Shown one piece after another: positions 1 through 8,802 of a stretch of DNA of 64,000 nucleotides. A model generated the notes under the pieces. The model was not told the origin of the DNA. It did not search any database and saw only the letters and a list, made by a program, of their open reading frames with translations. This DNA is from Roseiarcus sp963776665 (GTDB lineage Bacteria > Pseudomonadota > Alphaproteobacteria > Rhizobiales > Beijerinckiaceae). The number at the start of each line of letters is the position of its first letter. Position 1 is the first letter of the stretch. Position numbers and translations under genes: made by a program. The stretch covers positions 1-64,000 of the forward strand of contig CAVZNQ010000033.1 in assembly GCA_963776665.1 (NCBI GenBank), read 5' to 3'.

Positions 1-36
1 CTGTTCCGCCGTGTTTTCAATGGGTTAAGCCGAAAC

Positions 37-57
37 CGGGCTCACGCAGCCCGTTTT
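37..57 (+). terminator. Rho-independent terminator-like hairpin
   Basis: The 6-bp stem CGGGCT/AGCCCG with loop CACGC is followed by TTTT. It probably ends a gene lying to the left of the window. The rest of 1-229 shows no gene. Confidence 0.55.
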
Positions 58-229
58 CGTCAGATTGTCTCGTGTCCTTCTGTGTTTTCCATAGGTAGCG
101 GGACTGGCCGCTTCCCGCGGTCGGCTCGCCCCGATGATGACGCTAGCACGTCTTCTGAATTATGGAAAGACGTTTCTTCAAAATCGGAGTTTCCAACGAG
201 GCTCGTCACGCCGCCGGCTCCGCGCCGGT

Positions 230-1132
230 TTATCTGGCGACTCGTTTGTCCTCCGCCTCCGCGGCCAGCTTCCCGATCTCCTCCGCGGAAAGGGCCCGGT
301 CGTAGACGCGGACGTCGTCGATATAGCCGTCGAATACATTCTGAACGTCATTGACGTCGGCGGAGACCAGTTCGGCCCCGATAATCATGGGCCGGCTCAA
401 ACTCTCCGGGTCGAGCCGCATTTCGCCGGCCTGCGTGTCGTCGCCAATCAGCTTGCCGTCGACATAAAGCGACGCCTTTCCCGATGCGGCGTCATAGACG
501 CCCGCAATGTGCACCCACTGTCCGACGGCAGGGCGGCTCTGGCCTTCGGGAAGGCGATAGACGTCGGTTTCTCCGTCCACCAAACCGACATGCCATTTAT
601 AGTATTCAACATTGCCGATCCGGCCGTAGCCGAGATAAAACACACTCGGATGCCCGGCGAATCTCCACTGACGCTTCACGACAGGAGCAAAACCGGGGTC
701 CGACTTCGTCGGGGGCCCGAACCATTTCCGCGCTCTATTCCAGACGCGTTGATAGAAAGGTGGGCGGGACCAAAGGCTTCGAGGGTAGACATGCGCCGCC
801 ACGGTAATGGCGCGTCGCAGCTTGTTGAGGGAATCGGACGCCGGAATGAGGACGTGACCGCCGTCGCGGACAGAGAGCGATCGCGAGAACTCGCCTGCGC
901 CCCATTTCGCTTCCGAGGGCGGCGTCGCGACGATTGCGCCGTCATTGCCGTTTTCGGACGAGTCCTTAACCGTATCGCCGGCGCCTTCCTCGAAATTCCA
1001 ATGCGCCGCCAGCCCCCCATCCGCTGAACGGTCGGCGGCCAACGAGATCGTTGCGGGAAGCGCGGCGAGGCCAACCAGCAAAAGTCCAAAGGCTCGTCTA
1101 CGACCCCTGGGCCGGGAAGACTCAATCGACAT
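230..1132 (-). CDS. Exported LamG/concanavalin A-like domain protein
   Basis: About 300 aa from the ATG at 1132. This start is preferred over an upstream in-frame start at 1264 because it places an Arg-rich n-region (RPRGRRR) directly before a hydrophobic segment and an LAADRSA cleavage-like site, so the protein is probably exported. The mature part has the LamG pattern: HWNFEEGAGDTVKDSS near its start, then WVHIAGVYDAASGKASLYVDGK, and a C-terminal GYIDDVRVYDRALSAEEI. Such domains bind carbohydrate or protein ligands. No catalytic domain is attached, so a binding or surface role is inferred. It is a single gene on the minus strand with no operon partner. Confidence 0.8.
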   Translation of the reverse strand: MSIESSRPRGRRRAFGLLLVGLAALPATISLAADRSADGGLAAHWNFEEGAGDTVKDSSENGNDGAIVATPPSEAKWGAGEFSRSLSVRDGGHVLIPASDSLNKLRRAITVAAHVYPRSLWSRPPFYQRVWNRARKWFGPPTKSDPGFAPVVKRQWRFAGHPSVFYLGYGRIGNVEYYKWHVGLVDGETDVYRLPEGQSRPAVGQWVHIAGVYDAASGKASLYVDGKLIGDDTQAGEMRLDPESLSRPMIIGAELVSADVNDVQNVFDGYIDDVRVYDRALSAEEIGKLAAEAEDKRVAR

Positions 1133-1450
1133 TCGAGGCCCCACGATTGCCGCCGCCCCCTTATTGCGCGCTTCCTTCGAGCCTTTCTGGACCATGGCGA
1201 TTTTCTCCGCCCAGAATTGTACAACTGCTTTGCGGCTGGTCGTCAAGAAAATTGCCAATGCCACGAGTAGCGATCAGCCAAGGATCCGCAGCGACTGCGG
1301 GCGCGAAAAGTTGCGGTCGTGCGTGACAACTTCCAGCGAACCGCACCCGTTCTCTCGACCGGCCGCCGATCGGCCGTGAGACAAGGTTAGAAAATGAAAA
1401 TTCTGAAACCTTTATTTTCCGCCAGAGCAGCGATGGGACTGCAAACCGCC
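1133..1450. other. Intergenic region, no gene seen
   Basis: The region lies between two minus-strand genes. A small hairpin, CGGCCG-CCGAT-CGGCCG (1360-1376), sits downstream of the bamE-like gene but has no T run. No convincing coding frame was found on either strand. Confidence 0.4.
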
Positions 1451-1906
1451 TCAGCTGAACTTGAACAGGCCGCCCATCATGTTTCTGAGGAAGTCGGGCT
1501 CAGAGCCGCCGGTCGGGGTGGTGCGGCTGACGAAATCGAACACCTTGCCGTCCTTCATGCCGTAATTGGCGATCCGGTCGACCTTGCCCTCTTTGGTGAA
1601 ATAGACCGCCAGCACATTCTGGTCAGCCATCTGGACCGGCATGAATTCCAGCGTGTGCTTCATCTTCTGACCGATATAGTACCAGGCGTCGCCGCCGACG
1701 GTCGAAGTGGTCGACGGAGTGCCGAGCAGGGCGAGCGCTTCGGGCTTGGTCGTGGCGCCGACCTTGATCTGCGACACCGTCTGCTCGTCGATCTGGTAGC
1801 CGCGGTCGAAGTCGCCGTCGTAGCCAATGCAGCCGCCGAGCGCCAATGCGGCGCAAACGGCCAATCCGGCCATCGCGCAACGACGGACCTTGGGCGGGAA
1901 TCGCAT
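1451..1906 (-). CDS. bamE: Outer membrane assembly lipoprotein, BamE/SmpA family
   Basis: 151 aa. A signal peptide ends in a lipobox (LALGGC, lipidated Cys26), followed by a BamE-type domain: DEQTVSQIKVGATTKPEALALLGTPS, then DAWYYIGQKM and VLAVYFTKEGKVDRIANYG. In the family this small lipoprotein is part of the BAM complex, which inserts beta-barrel proteins into the outer membrane. The length is normal. In many alphaproteobacteria the gene sits divergently from the ubiquinol-cytochrome c chaperone gene, and that arrangement is present here (next gene starts at 2030 on the plus strand). Confidence 0.9.
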   Translation of the reverse strand: MRFPPKVRRCAMAGLAVCAALALGGCIGYDGDFDRGYQIDEQTVSQIKVGATTKPEALALLGTPSTTSTVGGDAWYYIGQKMKHTLEFMPVQMADQNVLAVYFTKEGKVDRIANYGMKDGKVFDFVSRTTPTGGSEPDFLRNMMGGLFKFS

Positions 1907-2029
1907 GCTCTCTCCATGCCCAGCGTTTCGGCTTGCCAGACCGGGCGAGGATGCCTAACTCATGGCGCCTCGCCGAGGCAAGGCTTTAGCCCGTGAGCCC
2001 GAGCCCACGGGCCACGCGAGGGGATCGGC

Positions 2030-2593
2030 ATGATCTTCGCCCGGTGGCGCGCCCGGCGCGCCAGCAGAGCCGTCATCGAGCAGATTCTTGGCGAGATCGT
2101 GGCCGCCTCGCGCCGTCCGGCGCTCTATCAGGCGCTTCAGGCGCCCGACCGGATCGACGGCCGATTCGAGCTTCTCACTCTCCACGCGGGGCTCGTCCTG
2201 CGCCGACTGGGCGCGCTCGGCGGCCTTGCGGACTCGATCGCCCAGGAACTCGTCAACAGCGTCTTCCTTCATTTCGACGACACGCTGCGCGAGATGGGCT
2301 TGTCGGATATCGCCGTCTCGAAGCGGCTCAAGGCGATGGGCAGCGCATTCTACGGCCGCAACGCCGCGTACGCCGCCGCGCTCGAAGAAGGGTCGGCCGC
2401 CCGCCTCGCCGCGGCGCTGGCCCGGAACGTCTACGGCGCCGCGACGCCTGACGCCGCGCCGCGGGCCGGCGCGCTCGCGTCTTACGTCGCCTCGCTTGAC
2501 GACGCGCTCGCGGAGATTCCAATGGAGGCGTTCGCGACCGGCCGATTCCGTTTCCCGCCAGGCTCGATCGCGGCTGGAGGGAGTCATGAGTGA
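2030..2593 (+). CDS. Ubiquinol-cytochrome c chaperone family protein
   Basis: 187 aa. It carries the conserved core of the family (CBP3-like): YQALQAPDRIDGRFELLTLHAGLVLRRL, then AQELVNSVFLHFDDTLREMG and KRLKAMGSAFYGRNAAYAAAL. In mitochondria the homologue assists cytochrome bc1 assembly, and the same role is inferred for the bacterial protein. The C-terminal segment is rich in Ala and Arg and less conserved. The stop TGA at 2591-2593 lies inside the start of the next gene (8-bp overlap), so the two are probably translationally coupled. Confidence 0.88.
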   Translation: MIFARWRARRASRAVIEQILGEIVAASRRPALYQALQAPDRIDGRFELLTLHAGLVLRRLGALGGLADSIAQELVNSVFLHFDDTLREMGLSDIAVSKRLKAMGSAFYGRNAAYAAALEEGSAARLAAALARNVYGAATPDAAPRAGALASYVASLDDALAEIPMEAFATGRFRFPPGSIAAGGSHE

Positions 2594-3119
2594 AGCCGGG
2601 CCGCTCTCCCGCGTCGTGAGGGTCGACGCTCTTCCCCGCGACGGGCGGACCGTGACCATCGAAGCGAGCCCCGCCGAGCGTGCGGCGCTCGCTTCGCTCT
2701 ATAAGCTTCCCGCCATCGCCGTGCTGACGGCGACGCTGCGCCTCGACCCCGCCGGACGCGGCGGCGCGCGCGTGACTGGCGCGGTCCACGGCGAGTTCAC
2801 CCAGACCTGCGTCGTTTCGCTCGAGCCTTTCGACGCGACGCTCGACGAACCCGTCGATGCGCGCTTCGCGCCTCGGCGGGAAGAGGAGTCAGCCCGCCGG
2901 CCGGCGCGCGAAACGCTCACCCTTTCGCTCGCCGACGAGGACGATCCCGATCCGGTCATCGACGGCAGAATCGACCTCGGCGAGCTGACGGCTGAGATCT
3001 TCGCCCTTGGCCTCGACCCCTATCCGCGCAAGCCCGGAGCGGAGTTCGTCGCGCCGGCCGAGGAGGCGCCCCCCGATTCCCCGTTCGCGTCTCTCGCCGC
3101 CAAGCCCGCCAAGCGATAG
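2586..3119 (+). CDS. DUF177 (YceD-family) protein
   Basis: 177 aa, starting at the ATG that overlaps the end of the chaperone gene by 8 bp. It matches DUF177 of alphaproteobacteria: HGEFTQTCVVSLEPFDATLDEPVDARF in the centre, and an acidic stretch DEDDPDPVIDGRIDLGELTAEIFALGLDPYPRKPGAEF near the C-terminus. Family members occur just upstream of rpmF/plsX in many bacteria and have been linked to 23S rRNA accumulation. Here plsX follows about 2 kb later, separated by inserted genes on the minus strand. Confidence 0.88.
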   Translation: MSEAGPLSRVVRVDALPRDGRTVTIEASPAERAALASLYKLPAIAVLTATLRLDPAGRGGARVTGAVHGEFTQTCVVSLEPFDATLDEPVDARFAPRREEESARRPARETLTLSLADEDDPDPVIDGRIDLGELTAEIFALGLDPYPRKPGAEFVAPAEEAPPDSPFASLAAKPAKR

Positions 3120-3183
3120 AGGCGGTAGGGAAAAAGCGGTCGTCGTCAAACGGAAAGATGGACGACTGATAAAAGCCGCGACG

Positions 3184-3423
3184 TTATCGCAGTTCGTCGG
3201 AAGCGTCCTGTCTGGCTAGGTCCGCCACAAAGTTGATGGCAGTCTGGCGACGTTCTGGATCCTTGATGCTCAGGAATGCGCGGATGAGGAGCATTCCTTC
3301 CTCAGGTGCTGGTAAAGAAGACGGCGTCGCGGCTCGCCGACGATTTCCGTCTAACAGTGCGGAAGCTATCGACGTGACGTACGGATCCCCAAACGAGCCT
3401 TCGTTGGAGTTGCTTGGGCTCAT
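3184..3423 (-). CDS. Small protein of unknown function
   Basis: 79 aa. The C-terminal half (EEGMLLIRAFLSIKDPERRQTAINFVADLARQ) resembles the helical tail seen after the HTH in many short XRE-family regulators of Rhizobiales, but no helix-turn-helix precedes it. It may be a genuine small protein or the remnant of a regulator whose HTH has been lost. It lies between DUF177 and a Crp/Fnr gene in what looks like an insertion into the DUF177-plsX neighbourhood. Confidence 0.45.
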   Translation of the reverse strand: MSPSNSNEGSFGDPYVTSIASALLDGNRRRAATPSSLPAPEEGMLLIRAFLSIKDPERRQTAINFVADLARQDASDELR

Positions 3424-3556
3424 TGAACACCCCGATCGGTGGCGAAATAACTTTCCGCCCGCCGCAGCGACGAGAACTTCATACCGATTCGGAGAAGCCG
3501 GGACTGTTCAATAATGACCACATCGCCGGAAAAATGGGCGGCCGGCTAGCTCGGGC

Positions 3557-4213
3557 CTAATCGCGTAGAACGACGCTCAGCAATGAACTGTGGATCTTCA
3601 GATCGCCGTTATATTCGATAAAGCCGAGCTTCCTAAATTTGTTCATGAAAAAACTTACGCGCGGCCGAGTTGTCCCAATCATCTCCGCAAGCGTCCCCTG
3701 GCTAATTTTGGTCGCGATCGGCTCGGGCCCTCCCTCCTTGCCAAAATTCGCTAGCAGCAAAAGAGTGCGGGCCAACCGTTTTTCACTCGAATTGAACAGG
3801 TGGTCCATAAGGTCCGCTTCGACGCGACTGTTTCGTGTCAACAGGTGAGCCGTGAACACCTCGGCAAGAGCCGGTTCGACACGAAGGACACGGATCATCT
3901 CCGCTTTCTCGATGCGCATGACTGCGGAATTGGTCATGGAGACGGCCGTCGCCAGGCGCAAACGCTGCGAAATCAGACAGCCTTCGCCGAAAAAATCTCC
4001 CTCGCCGAGTACGCCGACGACCGCTTCCCTCCCCTGCTCGGAAGTCGCGGAAATCTTGATCTTGCCCCGCACGATGTAGAAGACGGAGTTGGCTGGGTCT
4101 CCCTGCGAGAAAATGATCTGTCCGGTTCGGCACTCAGACAAGCGTCGGCCGTGGTTCACGGTGGTGAGGAACACGTCCGGATCAAACGCGGCGCCTTTGG
4201 TTTTTCTTGCCAC
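3557..4213 (-). CDS. Crp/Fnr family transcriptional regulator
   Basis: 218 aa. An N-terminal cyclic-nucleotide-binding-like beta barrel (residues about 20-140: GQIIFSQGDPANSVFYIVRGKIKI, GEGDFFGEG) is followed by a long dimerisation helix and a winged HTH near the C-terminus (ISQGTLAEMIGTTRPRVSFFMNKFRKLGFI). It lacks the N-terminal Cys cluster of oxygen-sensing FNR, so it is not a classical Fe-S FNR. The effector cannot be read from sequence. It is transcribed alone, away from the DUF4202 gene behind it. Confidence 0.88.
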   Translation of the reverse strand: MARKTKGAAFDPDVFLTTVNHGRRLSECRTGQIIFSQGDPANSVFYIVRGKIKISATSEQGREAVVGVLGEGDFFGEGCLISQRLRLATAVSMTNSAVMRIEKAEMIRVLRVEPALAEVFTAHLLTRNSRVEADLMDHLFNSSEKRLARTLLLLANFGKEGGPEPIATKISQGTLAEMIGTTRPRVSFFMNKFRKLGFIEYNGDLKIHSSLLSVVLRD

Positions 4214-4256
4214 TTTCCAATTCTCCAGTGGCTCGTATTTAGCATTGGTGGATCAA

Positions 4257-4272
4257 GGCCACCAACGTGGCC
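4257..4272 (-). terminator. Hairpin downstream of the DUF4202 gene
   Basis: A perfect GGCCAC/GTGGCC stem with a 4-nt loop lies just after the DUF4202 stop codon (minus strand) and before the Crp/Fnr start. There is no U tract, so termination is only a possibility. Confidence 0.3.
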
Positions 4273-4285
4273 GACAGTTTTGAAC

Positions 4286-4879
4286 CTACCGCGCCGGCGC
4301 GGCGTCCGCCGCCTTCAAGGCCCGCTCATAGAGCGCGAGTACCGGCGCCGGCAGGCCGAAATCGAGCGCCGCGGCGCGGGCGTGGGGCGACATCTTGCGT
4401 TGCGTCTTGACGAGGATGTCGAGCACCTTCTCGTCCGGGTGCTTGGCGGCGAAGCTCGCGGCGTAGTGGCGCAGGAAGACCAGACAGGCGACGTCCTCGA
4501 GGGTCTGCGCCTCGGCGTCGCTGCGCAGTTGCTCCTTGCGCACGAGCGCGCCGGCGCGGGCGATCGCGGCGTCGTCATAGCCGCAGGCGGCCATGATCTC
4601 GGCCGCGCGCTCGGCGTGGCGCCGCTTGGCCGCGTTGCGCCAGGCGATGTAGCCCGCCTTGCCGTCGGGATAGGCGCGGCGGGGGTTGAGCCAGCGCTCG
4701 ATGTGCTGCCCGCGGACGGCGATCTGCAAGACTTCCGAAGCGCCGGGCGCGAAGGCGGCGAGCGCCTCGCTCATCCGCCGGCCGTAGACGAGCTCGGCCG
4801 GCTCGCCGGCCTCTTTGTTCGGGTCGCGCGCATTTGCCGCGTCGATGGCGTCGAGCGCGCATTGCAGTCGGTCGGACAT
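4286..4879 (-). CDS. DUF4202 domain-containing protein
   Basis: 197 aa from the ATG at 4879. The frame stays open further upstream but there runs through a REP-like repeat, so the internal start is chosen. Family signatures are present: AIDAANARDPNKE near the N-terminus, ELVYGRRMSEAL, IAVRGQHIERWLNPRRAYP, GKAGYIAWRNAAKRRHAERAAEIMAACGY, and TLEDVACLVFLRHY. The His/Glu-rich pattern (RGQHIERW, RRHAE, LEDVACLVF) resembles metal-dependent HD-like folds, but function is not established. It is the first minus-strand gene left of plsX. Confidence 0.85.
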   Translation of the reverse strand: MSDRLQCALDAIDAANARDPNKEAGEPAELVYGRRMSEALAAFAPGASEVLQIAVRGQHIERWLNPRRAYPDGKAGYIAWRNAAKRRHAERAAEIMAACGYDDAAIARAGALVRKEQLRSDAEAQTLEDVACLVFLRHYAASFAAKHPDEKVLDILVKTQRKMSPHARAAALDFGLPAPVLALYERALKAADAAPAR

Positions 4880-4963
4880 GAGGAAAGGGCGCCCGCGTTG
4901 TCGCTGCAGTTTTGCACGCGCGGCGACCGGCGAGAAGACCGAACCCCGGCGCGGGACGGCCTC

Positions 4964-4999
4964 CCTCACCCCGGCCCTCTCCCTGAGGGAGAGGGGGCG
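4964..4999. repeat. REP-like palindromic element
   Basis: The perfect 9-bp inverted repeat CCCTCTCCC/GGGAGAGGG (4975-4983 and 4987-4995) sits in the typical CCTCACCCCGGCCCTCTCCC context of dispersed proteobacterial REPs. It lies between the DUF4202 start and plsX. A related element occurs at 34585-34606. Confidence 0.7.
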
Positions 5000-5157
5000 C
5001 GGAGCCGCTCGAGGACGAGGCCGGGCGGCTGGTTCTCCACCTGCCGGGCCGGTTGAAGGCCCGTCCCGGGCGTTGCCTTGCGCGACGAAGCCGCTATTGT
5101 CGCGGCCCACGCCGGGCGCCGCCCGAGCAACGCGCTTGGGGGCGGTCGGATCAAGGA

Positions 5158-6216
5158 ATGGCGGGCGACATTCGCATAGCGCTGGACGCGATGGGCGGCG
5201 ACCACGGGCCGAGCGTCGTCGTCCCGGCCGCGGCGGTCGCGCTCGAGCGCCGGCCGGACCTCCAGTTCCTCTTCTACGGCGAGGAAAAGGCGATCGGGCA
5301 GATTCTCGAGCGTCACGCGAAGCTCGCGGCCAGGTCGCGCGTTATTCACACCGATGTCGCGGTCAAGATGAGCGACAAGCCGAGCCAGGCCCTGCGCACC
5401 GGGCGGCGCGTCTCGTCGATGTGGCAGACGATCGAAGCGGTGAAGTCCGGCGCCGCCGACTGCGCCGTCTCCGCCGGCAACACCGGCGCCTTGATGGCGA
5501 TGGCCAAGTTCTGCCTGCATACGATGGCGCCGATCGAGCGCCCGGCGATCGCCGCGATATGGCCGACGCTGCGCGGCGAATCGATCGTGCTCGACGTCGG
5601 CGCGACCATCGGCGGCGACGCGCAGCATCTCGTCGATCTCGCGGTGATGGGGGCGGCGATGGCGCGAATCGTCTTCGGCATCGACAATCCGGCCGTCGGC
5701 CTGCTCAACGTCGGCGTCGAAGAGATCAAGGGCGTCGAGGAGGTGAGGGCTGCGGGCCGCATCCTGCGCGAGGCCAACCTGCCCAACATGCGCTATCACG
5801 GCTTTGTCGAGGGCGACGACCTCGGCAAAGGCGCAGTCGACGTTTTCGTCACCGAAGGCTTCACCGGCAACATCGCCCTCAAGACCGCCGAAGGCACCGC
5901 GAGGCAGCTCAGCCAGTACATCCGCGACGCGATGGGTTCGAGCATGATGTCGCGCATCGGCGCCCTGTTCGCGCGACCCGCGCTCGAGGCGCTGCGGGCC
6001 AAGATGGGGCCGCGCGCCAGCGGCGGCGTGTTCCTGGGACTTGACGGCGTCGTCATCAAGGCCCATGGCGGCGCGGACGCCGAGAGCTACGCCGGCGCCG
6101 TGGAATTGGGCTATGACATGGTGCGTCAGGAATTGCTCGGCAAGATTCGCGAAATGATCGGCCACGCCAACGGCTTCCGCCCCGCGCCCGCGCGTTCCGG
6201 CGCCGTCCGAGCCTGA
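5158..6216 (+). CDS. plsX: Phosphate acyltransferase PlsX
   Basis: 352 aa. It converts acyl-ACP and phosphate to acyl-phosphate for membrane phospholipid synthesis. Diagnostic segments are RIALDAMGGDHGP at the N-terminus, VAVKMSDKPSQALRTG, CAVSAGNTGALMAMAKF, and GFVEGDDLGKGAVDVFVTEGFTGNIALKTAEG. The ATG at 5158 directly follows AAGGA, which is unusually close for a ribosome binding site. The frame is open upstream to 5053, but that part is not PlsX-like. fabH starts 20 bp downstream, as in many bacteria, which couples phospholipid and fatty acid synthesis. Confidence 0.95.
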   Translation: MAGDIRIALDAMGGDHGPSVVVPAAAVALERRPDLQFLFYGEEKAIGQILERHAKLAARSRVIHTDVAVKMSDKPSQALRTGRRVSSMWQTIEAVKSGAADCAVSAGNTGALMAMAKFCLHTMAPIERPAIAAIWPTLRGESIVLDVGATIGGDAQHLVDLAVMGAAMARIVFGIDNPAVGLLNVGVEEIKGVEEVRAAGRILREANLPNMRYHGFVEGDDLGKGAVDVFVTEGFTGNIALKTAEGTARQLSQYIRDAMGSSMMSRIGALFARPALEALRAKMGPRASGGVFLGLDGVVIKAHGGADAESYAGAVELGYDMVRQELLGKIREMIGHANGFRPAPARSGAVRA

Positions 6217-6236
6217 TCCAGGAACCCGTCCCGCCC

Positions 6237-7280
6237 ATGACCCTTGCATCCCCTCCGCTTCAAGCCCGCCGTCCGGGTCCCGACCTCTCTCGCGCCGCCG
6301 CCCCCGCTTCGATCCGCTCGTGCGTGCGTGGGGTCGGCGCGGCGCTGCCGGCGCGCGCCGTCCCGAACGCGGAACTGGCGGCTAAGGTCGATACTTCGGA
6401 CGAATGGATCGTCCAGCGCACCGGCATCCGCCAGCGCTATATTGCCGACGCGGGCGAAACCACTTCGACGCTCGCGACCAAGGCGGCCGAGGCGGCGCTC
6501 GGAAACGGCGGTCTCAACGCGGCCGACATCGACCTCATCATCGTTGCGACCTCCACGCCCGACTTGACCTTTCCCGCCGTCGCGACCCAGGTCCAGGCGC
6601 GTCTCGGCATCGTCGAGGGCGCCGCTTTCGACCTCCAGGCGGTCTGCACCGGTTTCGTCTACGCTGTCGCCACCGCCGACAAGTTCCTGCGCTCCGGCTC
6701 GCACAAGCGGGCGCTGGTGATCGGGGCCGAGACCTTCTCGCGCATCCTCGACTGGGAGGACCGGACGACCTGCGTCCTGTTCGGCGACGGAGCGGGGGCG
6801 ATCGTGCTCGAGGCGCGCGACAGCGACGGCCGGCTCGCCTCGCCCGGCATCATCGCCTCGCGGCTGCGCTCCGATGGCCGGCACCGCTCGAAGCTCTACG
6901 TCGACGGCGGGCCTTCGACCACCCAGACGGTCGGGCATCTGCGCATGGAGGGCAAGGAAGTGTTCCGCCACGCCGTCGGCATGGTGACGGATGTGATCCA
7001 GGGCTGCTTCGCCGATGCAGGCGTGACGGCGGATCAGATCGACTGGTTCGTGCCGCATCAGGCGAACCGCCGGATCATCGACGCGACCGCCGACAAGCTC
7101 GGCATCGCCCGCGACAAAGTGGTCGTCACCGTCGACAGGCACGGCAACACCTCCGCCGCCTCGATCCCGCTCGCGCTCGATGTCGCGGTGTCCGACGGCC
7201 GCATCAAGCCCGGCGATCTCGTGATGATCGAAGCGATGGGCGGCGGCTTCACCTGGGGCGCGGCGCTGATCCGCTGGTGA
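6237..7280 (+). CDS. fabH: Beta-ketoacyl-ACP synthase III (FabH)
   Basis: 347 aa. It starts fatty acid synthesis by condensing acetyl-CoA with malonyl-ACP. The catalytic triad is visible: Cys137 (LQAVCTGF), His274 (VPHQANRRI) and Asn304 (RHGNTSAAS). The protein is about 25 residues longer than usual because of a Pro/Ala/Arg-rich N-terminal extension. The true start may be an internal GTG near the SIRSCVRGVG segment. It is in operon with plsX. The usual next genes of this locus (ihfA, merR) are absent; a chloride channel follows. Confidence 0.95.
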   Translation: MTLASPPLQARRPGPDLSRAAAPASIRSCVRGVGAALPARAVPNAELAAKVDTSDEWIVQRTGIRQRYIADAGETTSTLATKAAEAALGNGGLNAADIDLIIVATSTPDLTFPAVATQVQARLGIVEGAAFDLQAVCTGFVYAVATADKFLRSGSHKRALVIGAETFSRILDWEDRTTCVLFGDGAGAIVLEARDSDGRLASPGIIASRLRSDGRHRSKLYVDGGPSTTQTVGHLRMEGKEVFRHAVGMVTDVIQGCFADAGVTADQIDWFVPHQANRRIIDATADKLGIARDKVVVTVDRHGNTSAASIPLALDVAVSDGRIKPGDLVMIEAMGGGFTWGAALIRW

Positions 7281-7320
7281 AGCGGGCCGTCCTTCGCCTT
7301 GAAGGCGAAAACGGAAGCCA

Positions 7321-8694
7321 ATGACCAACGGCGAGGACCATGACGAGGGAAGTCTGCTGGCGCTCGCGCTGCTTGCGCTCGTCGCCGGCGTGTTGGCCGG
7401 GATTGTCGGAGCAAGCTTCCGCCTCTCCCTCGTCCAGGCGGACCGGCTCCGCAACGCGCTGATCGAATGGGCTCATGGCCAGGAGGCCGTCGGCTTCTTG
7501 GTGGTTCTCGCGGTTTGCGCCGGCGCGACGGCGATTGCCGCCTGGCTCGTTCGCCGGTACTCGCCCCACGCGGCGGGAAGCGGCATTCCTCACGTCGAGG
7601 CGGTCTTGCGCGGGGAGCTTCCGCCGATCCCCTTTCGCTTGATACCGGTGAAGTTTTTCGGCGGCCTGCTTGCGATCGGCGCCGGCCTCGCGCTCGGCCG
7701 CGAAGGCCCTACGGTTCAGATGGGCGCGAGCCTCGCCCATCTCGTCGGAAAGATATTCGGCCGAAGCTGGGCGGATTGCCGGGTGTTGATCGCGGCGGGA
7801 GCCGGAGCCGGCCTCGGCACGGCGTTCAACGCGCCGATCGCCGGCGCCGTCTTCGTCCTCGAGGAATTGGTGGCGCGATTCGAGCGCCGTATCGCCATCG
7901 CCGCGCTTGCCGCATCCGCCACCGCCATCGGAGTGGCGCGCCTGCTCACCGGCGACGCGCCGGACTTCTATGTTGGCGGATTTGGTTACAGCGACGCCGA
8001 AACGAGACCTCTCTATTTCGTGTTCGGAGCCTTGGCCGGTCTTTTGGCTGTCGCCTACGACCGGTTGCTGCTCGCAACGCGCGCGGCCGCCCGGCGATTG
8101 ATCTTGGCGCGCGTCGACCTGCGCGGCGCCCTCATCGGCGCGGCCGTCGGCGCGCTCGGCTGGTTCGCGCCCAATCTGACCGGAGGCGGAGACGCGATCA
8201 CCCAGAGCGTGCTGACAGGTAGCGCTCCGCTCATCGCCATTCCGGCCGCCTTCCTGATCCGATTTGCGCTCGGCCCTCTGTCCTACGCCGCGGGAGTTCC
8301 GGGCGGTCTGTTCGCCCCGATGCTCGTCCTGGGGGCGCAATTCGGGTTCCTGTGCGGAGCGGTCTGCCACGCGGTCGCGCCTTATCTGAATGTTCAGCCG
8401 GAGGCGTTTGCGGTGGTCGGCATAGCCGCCTTCTTCACCGGCGTCGTCCGGGCCCCTATCACCGGAATCGTGCTCGCCACGGAGATGACGGGCAGCGTGA
8501 CGATGCTGCTGCCGATGTTATGCGCGTGCTCAATGGCGATGCTGGCGGCGACCATGATGAAGGACCCGCCCATCTACGAATCGCTTCGGGAGCGCGCCTT
8601 GCCGGTCGACAAACCGATCGCGACGGCCGAACCACCCGGCGCAGTTCCCACCCCTGAAGAATCAAAGAAGATTCGCCCAGACAGTCGCGCCTAG
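7321..8694 (+). CDS. clcA: ClC-type chloride/proton antiporter
   Basis: 457 aa, polytopic inner-membrane protein of the ClC family. The selectivity motifs are present: GSGIPHVE, GREGPTVQMG (with the gating Glu) and GVPGGLFAPMLVLGA. FNAPIAGAVFVLEELVARF contains the Glu pair position that serves the proton path in antiporters, so an H+/Cl- exchanger is more likely than a channel. There are no C-terminal CBS domains. It begins 40 bp after fabH, so read-through from the plsX-fabH operon is possible. Confidence 0.92.
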   Translation: MTNGEDHDEGSLLALALLALVAGVLAGIVGASFRLSLVQADRLRNALIEWAHGQEAVGFLVVLAVCAGATAIAAWLVRRYSPHAAGSGIPHVEAVLRGELPPIPFRLIPVKFFGGLLAIGAGLALGREGPTVQMGASLAHLVGKIFGRSWADCRVLIAAGAGAGLGTAFNAPIAGAVFVLEELVARFERRIAIAALAASATAIGVARLLTGDAPDFYVGGFGYSDAETRPLYFVFGALAGLLAVAYDRLLLATRAAARRLILARVDLRGALIGAAVGALGWFAPNLTGGGDAITQSVLTGSAPLIAIPAAFLIRFALGPLSYAAGVPGGLFAPMLVLGAQFGFLCGAVCHAVAPYLNVQPEAFAVVGIAAFFTGVVRAPITGIVLATEMTGSVTMLLPMLCACSMAMLAATMMKDPPIYESLRERALPVDKPIATAEPPGAVPTPEESKKIRPDSRA

Positions 8695-8733
8695 AGCGGG
8701 GCGCCCTCAAATGACTCGAGAGCCAAGGCTCGT

Positions 8734-8796
8734 GTCATTCCCGCGAAAGCGTCTCGTCAAGGCCTGGAGTCTGGATGCCCGCTTCGCGGGCATGAC
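8734..8796. repeat. Dispersed palindromic repeat between convergent genes
   Basis: The 63-bp imperfect palindrome is bounded by GTCAT (8734) and ATGAC (8796). It contains a perfect ATGCCCGC-TTC-GCGGGCAT hairpin (8775-8793). The wording (GTCATTCCCGCGAAAGCG...) resembles repeats scattered in Rhizobiales genomes. It sits between convergent clcA and a HAD gene and may act as a bidirectional terminator. Confidence 0.6.
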
Positions 8797-8802
8797 GCGA
8801 AC

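Noticed and set aside
3800..5056. Long plus-strand open frame across the Crp/Fnr and DUF4202 genes
   Set aside because: It is antisense to two recognised genes and its translation is Arg/Gly-rich without motifs.
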